Positions 58,040 through 64,000 of a stretch of DNA of 64,000 bases are shown piece after piece; the stretch's first letter is position 1; the number at the start of each line of letters is the position of its first letter. The notes below the pieces were generated by a model that saw nothing but the letters and a program-made list of their open reading frames with translations, was not told the origin of the DNA and made no database searches. The DNA is from GCA-002282575 sp964606405 (lineage in GTDB: Bacteria > Pseudomonadota > Gammaproteobacteria > Thiomicrospirales > Thiomicrospiraceae), in assembly GCA_964606405.1 (NCBI GenBank), contig CAZSGH010000006.1, forward strand, positions 1 through 64,000, written 5' to 3'. The translations under genes were made by a program, and so were the position numbers.

Positions 58040-60961
58040 TTAAAACTCTTCCCATTCCTCTGTTTTGGTTTTGTTGTTCGTTGTTGGGGCAGGCAAGGCC
58101 GCAATCTGTCGCGTGTTTTTAGTTTCCGCTGGGATTGTGTCGGGAGCTGCTAAGAGTGGCTGAAGCTGGGTTTCTCTTTTGTTGTTTTGTTCTCTGGATG
58201 CGATGATCGCGAGGTCGTTTGCGATGCTGACAGCGCGAGTATCAAGTTTAAATTGCGTTACAATTTCTGTTAAATATTGCGTTGATTGACGCATTTTTTG
58301 TGCTTCTGTTGTTGCATTAATCATTTGTTGTGTGTTGTTCTGATTCAGTTGGTCAATGCGCTGGATGGATTGATTGCTTAACTCTATAGCGCTTGCTTGT
58401 TCAATATTCTTGCTGAGGATATCGTCCACTAATGCAATAAATCCACCAATCTGATCGTTGATGGTATGCATTGTTGTCCCAGCAGAGGCGATTAATTCTG
58501 CGCCACTATTGATTTGCTCGTTGTTGTTTTCAATCAGTACTTTAATGTCGGACGCGGCTTGTACCGTTTTTTGCGATAAAGCACGAACCTCACCAGCAAC
58601 GACCGCAAAGCCTCGGCCGTGTTCTCCTGCGCGCGCAGCTTCGACTGCTGCATTAAGTGCCAGTAAGTTCGTTTGGAAAGCAATCGCATCAATTAGGCTT
58701 AAAATTTCGGTAATACGACGACTTGAGCGGCGAATATCCTGCATGGCTGTCATGCTTTGATTCATGATATCAACGCCCGTTGCAACTTGGTCTGATGCTT
58801 TGCGAGCCTGCTCTGCAGCTTCTGTTGCAGTGCTGGCAGTGGAGTGCGCCTGCTCTGACAACTCTTCCATGGCTGATGCTGACTCTTGTAAAGCATCAGC
58901 TTGTGATTGCATTTGCTCGCTGACGTGCTGTGTAATGTCCATCATGCGTTGGCTATTGCTATCGGTTTCGTTAATACGCCCTATAATGGCACCCAATGTT
59001 AAGTTGATTTTTTCGATGGCTGTGTTAAGTGCTGACTTTAAATCGGCCATTTCGCCAGAAAGTTCTCCTGACATGGGGGTGGAGAAATCTCCTTTTTCGA
59101 TGTAGCTAATGGTGCTGCTGGCAGAGCTAATGCCTAATTGCAACGCAGATAGGGTTTCGTTGATGGTGTTGGTGAGTTGAGCGATATCGCCTGAAGCATC
59201 TATGGTTAATCGTTTGTTTAGATTGAACTTTGAAAGTTCGTGCATCACTTCGTTAATCATCGCAAAGGCATTGCTGACTTGCTGCATGGCACGTCCTAAG
59301 CTAATCATGATGCTTTTAAAATCACCAGTTAGGTTTTGTGTGTCTGTCTTAAAGTTGAAGCTGCCAGTATTTAAGGTGTCGACAGCTTGACGAATTTGCC
59401 CCATGGTGCTGCGCAAGATATCAATGGTGTCATTGGTGCGTTCTTTTAGTTTTGCCAGATCGCCCTTGTACTCTGCTGAAATCGAACGATTAAAGTTTCC
59501 TTGAGAGATGGCAGTTAAGCTATCGTCTAAGTCTTTAACCATGTCGTTTTGTGTTTGCATGAGTTCATTAAAGGCCGTTGTCATTTCACCAATTTCATCG
59601 TGAGCACTAACTTTTCCGCGTAAGTTTAGGTTTCCTGATGTGCGCGCATGGTTCATTGTCGTCATTAATTGCAAAATAGGTTTGGTGAGTCTTCCCGAGA
59701 AAACAATCGAGGCAATAATAACAAACAAAACCATCACAATCACTGCAAGTGATAGGGTTTGTTGCAAGCTGTTAATGGGTTGGTAGAGTTCGTTTACGTC
59801 TTCTTTAGCAATAATCGCCCAAACAATATTCCATAATGCAATGGGCGTATAAGCAGTAATGGTTTCTTGTTTACGATAATCTGTGTTGCTGTCAACGCCC
59901 GTTTCCCCCAACTCATGGACTTTTCGGGTTAAAACGTCGTCAACTTTTCCTGTTTCTGGGTTGTTCCAAGATGCAGCCAAGCTGTGTGTTTGTGGTTTTA
60001 ATCTCGAGTCTGAGCGCATGAGATAGTTGCTGCCCACGAGTAAAGTTTCGCCTGTTTCGCCAGCGCCAATAGATTGACTCATAATAGTGTTGACTTGTCC
60101 GAGATCGATTTGAAAGGCAATGTGCCCTAGTACGGTATCACCACTTTTCAGCGGTATGATCAGAAAGCTTGCCGGAGCTTCGTAAGATGGGGTGTAGCTT
60201 TCATAGTCAGCAAACCAGTTCGGCATATTCATTTCTTTGGCTTCTTTCCAGACTCGCGCCAAGTTGCTGCCAGACCAAGGACCCGTTACAAGTGATGTTC
60301 CGTAGTCGATTTCTTTAAAATAAGTGTAAGCAATGCGTCCCGATGGTGTGATTAAGAAAATGTCATAAAAACCAAATGCCGTAATATTGGGTTTCATGCG
60401 TTCTTGAATACGTTGATGCAATCGATCATAACTTGTCCAGAAGGGGTAGTCATCGTCACCACCTGGCGCAAGCATTAAGTCGGATTTTTGACCAAGCGGG
60501 AATTTGTTTTGTGCAATGTAACGCTCTTGCATAATCAGAGCAGTTGGGTCTAATTTATCTAGCCAACGCGTTATTTCGGGTGTTTTGTTTGCTTTTTGTG
60601 CGTAAACCGTCTGAAAGTCTTTGCTCAGGTATTCTTTTAAGTGGTTTTTGGCATTATCGATATCTGTTGATGTGAACTCATTGCTCTCGATGCTATCCAT
60701 GATATCGACGAGTTTTCGATAGTCGCGAATGGTGTCAGGTGAGCTTGCGATCATCTCAGTTGATAACATCATGCTGGCAAAATATTGCTCAACAGCTTGT
60801 TTGCGACCATCTCTTAAGAGCTCGAGTCTATGTTTTGCTTCACTTTCTATGGATTTTGCACTAAGAGACATGCTAATGCCACCAATAATGACTGTGGCGC
60901 TGATAGCCAAGAATAAACTAAACAGCATGATTTTGTAGCGAATTGGCAGATTGCTTAGCAT
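58040..60961 (-). CDS. Methyl-accepting chemotaxis protein with dCache-type sensor and CheR-docking tail
   Basis: 973 residues. First membrane helix about 10-32, a large periplasmic double-Cache-like sensor (about 35-395; FYDIFLITPSGRIAYTYFKE and GETLLVGSNYLMRSDSR), second membrane helix about 405-428, then HAMP and two or three HAMP-like repeats, and the signalling hairpin near 745-790 (FQTNLLALNAAVEAARAGEHG). A 60-residue flexible tail (Pro, Ala, Thr, Asn, Lys) ends in EEWEEF, a CheR/CheB-docking pentapeptide of the xWxxF type. The first base of the coding region follows an extended -10. Ligand unknown. Confidence 0.94.
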   Translation of the reverse strand: MLSNLPIRYKIMLFSLFLAISATVIIGGISMSLSAKSIESEAKHRLELLRDGRKQAVEQYFASMMLSTEMIASSPDTIRDYRKLVDIMDSIESNEFTSTDIDNAKNHLKEYLSKDFQTVYAQKANKTPEITRWLDKLDPTALIMQERYIAQNKFPLGQKSDLMLAPGGDDDYPFWTSYDRLHQRIQERMKPNITAFGFYDIFLITPSGRIAYTYFKEIDYGTSLVTGPWSGSNLARVWKEAKEMNMPNWFADYESYTPSYEAPASFLIIPLKSGDTVLGHIAFQIDLGQVNTIMSQSIGAGETGETLLVGSNYLMRSDSRLKPQTHSLAASWNNPETGKVDDVLTRKVHELGETGVDSNTDYRKQETITAYTPIALWNIVWAIIAKEDVNELYQPINSLQQTLSLAVIVMVLFVIIASIVFSGRLTKPILQLMTTMNHARTSGNLNLRGKVSAHDEIGEMTTAFNELMQTQNDMVKDLDDSLTAISQGNFNRSISAEYKGDLAKLKERTNDTIDILRSTMGQIRQAVDTLNTGSFNFKTDTQNLTGDFKSIMISLGRAMQQVSNAFAMINEVMHELSKFNLNKRLTIDASGDIAQLTNTINETLSALQLGISSASSTISYIEKGDFSTPMSGELSGEMADLKSALNTAIEKINLTLGAIIGRINETDSNSQRMMDITQHVSEQMQSQADALQESASAMEELSEQAHSTASTATEAAEQARKASDQVATGVDIMNQSMTAMQDIRRSSRRITEILSLIDAIAFQTNLLALNAAVEAARAGEHGRGFAVVAGEVRALSQKTVQAASDIKVLIENNNEQINSGAELIASAGTTMHTINDQIGGFIALVDDILSKNIEQASAIELSNQSIQRIDQLNQNNTQQMINATTEAQKMRQSTQYLTEIVTQFKLDTRAVSIANDLAIIASREQNNKRETQLQPLLAAPDTIPAETKNTRQIAALPAPTTNNKTKTEEWEEF

Positions 60962-60998
60962 GATTAAGACTCTTTTTTATATTAACTTTATGGTTCTG

Positions 60999-61007
60999 AG
61001 TATAGCA
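60999..61007 (-). promoter_or_regulatory. Candidate extended -10 promoter for the large chemoreceptor
   Basis: TG-C-TATACT on the minus strand, 38 bp before the ATG at 60961. No good -35. Confidence 0.4.
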
Positions 61008-61081
61008 AATCGTTTTTACTTTGTGGTGATTGTAGCGACAGACTTTTTCGTTTCTGTAGCTTTTTATTGCCGCGAGTCAAT

Positions 61082-61105
61082 AAAAAAGGCAGCCATAAGG
61101 CTGCC
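61082..61105 (-). terminator. Intrinsic terminator after the TorF-type porin gene
   Basis: Stem GGCAGCC / GGCTGCC with a TTAT-type loop and a T-run on the minus strand, 32 bp after the stop. Confidence 0.9.
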
Positions 61106-61136
61106 AAAGGGTCAACATGAGGAAATCAAGTGTTGA

Positions 61137-61898
61137 TTAGAATGCTTTTGTAGCTGAAATAACAGCGGTTGTTACATCAACCTGACCAGGTTTGTAGGTA
61201 GTCATATTTAGCTCTTTGCTTGAGTTGATAACGAAAGCATCTAGATCAATTCCGCCTAGAGATGTTTTGTAGCCTGCTTGGATATAGCTACCATCTTTGC
61301 CTGTGCCGTTGCTGTCAAATAATCCAGAACCTTTTGTCGCATCGTTTTTCTTATCAAATGCGCCATAAAGTGCATAGAATCCATTGTATTCGCCTTTTAA
61401 GCTATAGAATACATAATTCATGTTGCTGTTAGTACCAACACCTTCATGGTAGCCAGGGTTGATTGTTGCGGTGATTGGACCATAAGCTAAACTAAAGTTT
61501 AACTCATTGTAAGGTGTGTCAAAGCCAGTTGTTCCATTGTATTTGTTTGTGTATTGATAGCTTGTAAATCCAGCACCTAAGGTTGCGCCTGAAAGTTCTT
61601 TTTTGATACCACCATACAAGTCAACTTCCCAGCCATTTGCGCTAGTTGTTGGTGGGTTGTTTTCCAATCCAACTTGTGCTGCCCAAATACCAGCATATAA
61701 GCCAGAGTCGTGTGTGTAGTCTGCGCCACCCATTAATGAAGCGCTATCGCGTTGCATCATGCCACGGAAAATGTATTGGCTCATCACGCCTGCATTAAAA
61801 GCGACATCTGCAGATGCGGTTGTGAAAGCTGCTGTTGTTGCCATTAAACCTGTTGCTGCTAAAGTTGTTGCAATTGCAGTAGAAAGGATTTTTTTCAT
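61137..61898 (-). CDS. TorF-family putative outer-membrane porin
   Basis: 253 residues from the ATG at 61898, preceded by GGAG; a longer frame to 61964 has no such site. Signal peptide MKKILSTAIATTLAATGLM to about residue 31 (TASA). Mature barrel starts DVAFNAGVMSQYIFRGMMQRD, which is typical of this family (TIGR02001), and ends VISATKAF with C-terminal Phe. Strand pattern alternates throughout. Some members sit near nitrogen or glutamine genes, as here near glnA, amtB and glnK, but the substrate is unknown. Confidence 0.88.
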   Translation of the reverse strand: MKKILSTAIATTLAATGLMATTAAFTTASADVAFNAGVMSQYIFRGMMQRDSASLMGGADYTHDSGLYAGIWAAQVGLENNPPTTSANGWEVDLYGGIKKELSGATLGAGFTSYQYTNKYNGTTGFDTPYNELNFSLAYGPITATINPGYHEGVGTNSNMNYVFYSLKGEYNGFYALYGAFDKKNDATKGSGLFDSNGTGKDGSYIQAGYKTSLGGIDLDAFVINSSKELNMTTYKPGQVDVTTAVISATKAF

Positions 61899-62070
61899 GT
61901 TACACTCCAATGTGATAAAGTTAATTTTTGCCGTAAGTCTTCGGGTTGAGGTTGTTGAAAACATGAGGCTTGCTATCTATTAAGCTATAGTTGTGCCATT
62001 TATTTTTTACCCATTAAAAACAAAGGTTTGTTGTTTTTAATGTTTTTGTATTTCTGGTTTTTATATTTGT

Positions 62071-62856
62071 ATGCACCAAAATAAATCAAAAAAATCCATT
62101 TTATTTTTTCGAAACCCGCTCTGGTTGGCGCTTTTGATTCAGTTAGTCGTTTTGGTCGCCATTAGTCTTGTTTTGCCATATTTGGCGGAATGGGTTGCAC
62201 CACCATATCATCCTACGTATATCGTTCTTGCTCAAGCTTTTTTCGCTGCTTTGTTGTCTTTGGCGGTAAAAATGCCGCGTTGGTGGCTGTGGATTCAGTT
62301 TTTATTGCCGATAGGTTTGTTTGTTGGTTTGGCTCAAACGATGATTCCTTTTTATTGGTTTGGTTTGTTTGCCTTGATCTTGATGTTGGTTTTTTCGAAT
62401 GTCTTGGGTGAGCGGGTTCCTTTGTATTTGTCGAATGGTGTAACGCATCGCGCTTTGCTGGAGTTGGTTGTTGAGCGTCATATCAAAACAGCAGTTGATT
62501 TGGGTTCTGGTTTGGGTGGCGTTGTTCGTGCTTTGGCGGCTTCGGGTGTTGATGCGACAGGTGTGGAGTTTTCGCCTGTTTTGGCTGTGTTGTCGAATGC
62601 GGTGTGTCGTTTAACGAGGCGTGGGCGAGTGGTTCGTGGTGATATGTGGCAGCAAGACTTGTCGTGCTATGATTTGGTTTATGTTTTTTTGTCGCCAGTT
62701 CCTATGTCCGCTATTTGGCAAAAAGCGCAGGCCGAAATGAAGTCGGGAGCTGTTTTGGTGTCGAACAGTTTTGCTGTGCCTGATATTGAGCCAGATGATG
62801 TGTGGGTGTTGGCAGATGGGCGTGAGACTCAGTTGTTTATTTATGTTATGAAATAA
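62071..62856 (+). CDS. Membrane-anchored class I SAM-dependent methyltransferase
   Basis: 261 residues. Three membrane helices at about 20-42, 47-70 and 75-105 are followed by a cytoplasmic methyltransferase-like domain (about 120-261): TAVDLGSGLGGVVRAL (SAM motif I), GVEFSPVLAVLSNA (motif II acidic end) and LVYVFLSPVPM (motif IV). The domain is small and lacks an obvious substrate-binding subdomain. Substrate unknown; anchored relatives are sometimes near membrane or quinone genes. Its stop overlaps the start of the glnA terminator. Confidence 0.8.
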   Translation: MHQNKSKKSILFFRNPLWLALLIQLVVLVAISLVLPYLAEWVAPPYHPTYIVLAQAFFAALLSLAVKMPRWWLWIQFLLPIGLFVGLAQTMIPFYWFGLFALILMLVFSNVLGERVPLYLSNGVTHRALLELVVERHIKTAVDLGSGLGGVVRALAASGVDATGVEFSPVLAVLSNAVCRLTRRGRVVRGDMWQQDLSCYDLVYVFLSPVPMSAIWQKAQAEMKSGAVLVSNSFAVPDIEPDDVWVLADGRETQLFIYVMK

Positions 62857-62887
62857 AAAAGCCCCATCAATTTGATGGGGCTTTTTA
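62855..62887. terminator. Bidirectional terminator between the methyltransferase and glnA
   Basis: Stem AAAAAGCCCCATCA / TGATGGGGCTTTTT, loop ATT; differs by one loop base from the amtB terminator at 56073-56104. Confidence 0.92.
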
Positions 62888-62908
62888 CTGTTAATGATCT
62901 TGCGATAA

Positions 62909-64000
62909 TTAACGGCTGTAGTACATGTCGAACTCGATTGGGTGAGTTGTCATGCGCATACGTGTCACTTCTTTCATTTTTAATTCGATGTAAGCATCGA
63001 TCATGTTGTCGGTGAATACGCCGCCTTGTGTTAAGAAAGCACGATCTTTGTCTAGCTCTTCCAAAGCCATGTCTAATGAGTGACATACTTGAGGAATTGC
63101 TTTTGCTTCTTCAGGAGGCAAATGATACAAGTCTTTATCTGCAGGCTCACCTGGGTGGATTTTGTTCAGAACGCCATCTAAGCCAGCCATCAAGATTGAA
63201 GCAAACGCGAGATAGGGGTTAGACATAGGATCTGGGAAACGACATTCGATACGGCGTGTACGTGGGTTTGGTGCGTAAGGAATACGGATCGATGCTGAAC
63301 GGTTACGTGCAGAGTAAGCCAGCATGATTGGCGCTTCAAAACCTGGAACCAAACGCTTGTACGAGTTAGTGCCTGAGTTAGTGAATGCGTTCAGTGCTTT
63401 CGCGTGCTTGATGATACCGCCAATGAAGTAGATCGCCATTTCTGATAACGCGCCATAGCCATCACCTACGAATAGGTTTTGACCATCTTTAGACAAAGAC
63501 ATGTTCACGTGCATACCAGAACCGTTGTCGCCAACGATTGGCTTAGCCATGAATGTTGCTGTTTTGCCGTATAGGTGTGCTGTGTTGTGAATTGCGTACT
63601 TTAGAACCAATACTTCGTCGGCTTTCTTAACCAGCGTGTTGCCCGCAATACCTAACTCACATTGACCCGCGTTAGCCACTTCGTGGTGGTGCGTTTCGAT
63701 GCCTAAGCCCATTGCTTCTGAGTAGTCACACATAGACGCACGGATTTCGTGTAATTGGTCAACTGGCTGAACTGGGAAGTAGCCGCCTTTAGTTGCTGGG
63801 CGGTGCCCCATGTTGCCGTCGGCATAAACTTTGTCTGTGTTCCAAGAAGCTTCTTGCGAATCGACTTTAACGAAAGAACCAGACATGTCCGCGCCCCAAC
63901 GAACATCGTCAAAAATGAAGAATTCTGGCTCAGGACCAACGAAGCAAGAGTCAGCAATGCCTGTTGACTTTAGGTAGGCTTCTGCGCGCATCGCGATAGA
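62909..64000 (-). CDS. glnA: Glutamine synthetase type I (3' part; 5' end outside window)
   Basis: Assimilates ammonium by making glutamine. 364 codons from position 64000 to the stop; the first about 105 residues lie past the window. Frame at the edge reads SIAMRAEAYLKSTGIAD, matching the family. Motifs: GPEPEFFIFDD, NDNGSGMHVN-type GDNGSGMHVN, and the adenylylation site Tyr in DKDLYHLPPEE near the C-terminal third. Presence of the Tyr agrees with glnE in this window. Confidence 0.97.
   Translation of the reverse strand, partial: SIAMRAEAYLKSTGIADSCFVGPEPEFFIFDDVRWGADMSGSFVKVDSQEASWNTDKVYADGNMGHRPATKGGYFPVQPVDQLHEIRASMCDYSEAMGLGIETHHHEVANAGQCELGIAGNTLVKKADEVLVLKYAIHNTAHLYGKTATFMAKPIVGDNGSGMHVNMSLSKDGQNLFVGDGYGALSEMAIYFIGGIIKHAKALNAFTNSGTNSYKRLVPGFEAPIMLAYSARNRSASIRIPYAPNPRTRRIECRFPDPMSNPYLAFASILMAGLDGVLNKIHPGEPADKDLYHLPPEEAKAIPQVCHSLDMALEELDKDRAFLTQGGVFTDNMIDAYIELKMKEVTRMRMTTHPIEFDMYYSR

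Noticed and set aside
62909..64000. Truncated glnA pseudogene
   Set aside because: The frame runs intact to the window edge with no internal stop; the missing 5' part is outside the window.

Overview
The window is a chromosomal stretch of a Gram-negative gammaproteobacterium with moderate G+C (mid-forties percent, judged by eye). The placement rests on the conserved lptD-surA-pdxA-rsmA-apaG-apaH block, the amgK-murU cell-wall recycling pair, a fused nuoCD gene, a TorF-type porin, AmtB/GlnK/GlnE/GlnA nitrogen control, and ribBX-type riboflavin genes. I cannot name the genus. No rRNA, tRNA, CRISPR array, prophage or transposase was seen. Genes are densely packed and often overlap by 1-20 bp.

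Layout: (1) 1-4873, minus strand: respiratory complex I genes nuoA-B-CD-H-I-J-K, with no nuoE, nuoF or nuoG between nuoCD and nuoH. (2) 5-8 kb: folA and a chemoreceptor. (3) 8.2-15.2 kb, minus strand: the outer-membrane biogenesis operon lptD-surA-pdxA-rsmA-apaG-apaH plus a small membrane protein. (4) 15.3-21.3 kb: amgK-murU-yaaA-methyltransferase, then corC-like and mgtE Mg2+ proteins. (5) 21.4-29.5 kb: PAS/CZB chemoreceptor, DAHP synthase, argS with a SPOR-domain protein, and a diguanylate cyclase. (6) 29.6-38.3 kb: SirB2-like protein, an atypical Fur-family regulator followed by a TonB receptor, comM, a DUF2202 lipoprotein with a glycine-rich secreted protein, and a divergent OmpR/EnvZ-like pair. 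(7) 38.3-49.4 kb: glyA-nrdR-ribD, a Tsx-like channel with an NMT1-PAS-GGDEF-EAL sensor, then ribE-ribBX-ribH-nusB-thiL. (8) 49.5-55.9 kb: DUF3579, pilD, queD, ispA, peroxiredoxin, glnE. (9) 56-64 kb: amtB-glnK behind a sigma54-like promoter, a large chemoreceptor with a CheR-docking tail, a TorF porin, a membrane-anchored methyltransferase, and the 3' part of glnA.

The most striking non-genic feature is a dispersed intergenic repeat family of about 14 copies, each near 130-165 bp. It has two hairpins: SL1, a purine-rich stem of the CTGGAGGAAGGGG/CCCCTTCCTCCAG kind, and SL2, of the CTAAAAAC-AAGCGAAGCG-GTTTTTAG kind. SL2 also exists as a second subfamily with a GTCTGAAAAA/TTTTTCAGAC stem. Full copies carry imperfect terminal inverted repeats (CCTCTAAAAACC ... 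GGTTTTTAGAGG). SL2 lies just after, or overlaps, the stop codon of the upstream gene in 10 of 13 copies that have it. One copy is flanked by a 50-bp duplication of the lptD 3' end, and the edges of others appear to supply ribosome-binding or -35-like sequences. This family and the unusual complex I (no NADH module in the cluster, altered quinone-site residues in NuoD) are the two things most worth following up.
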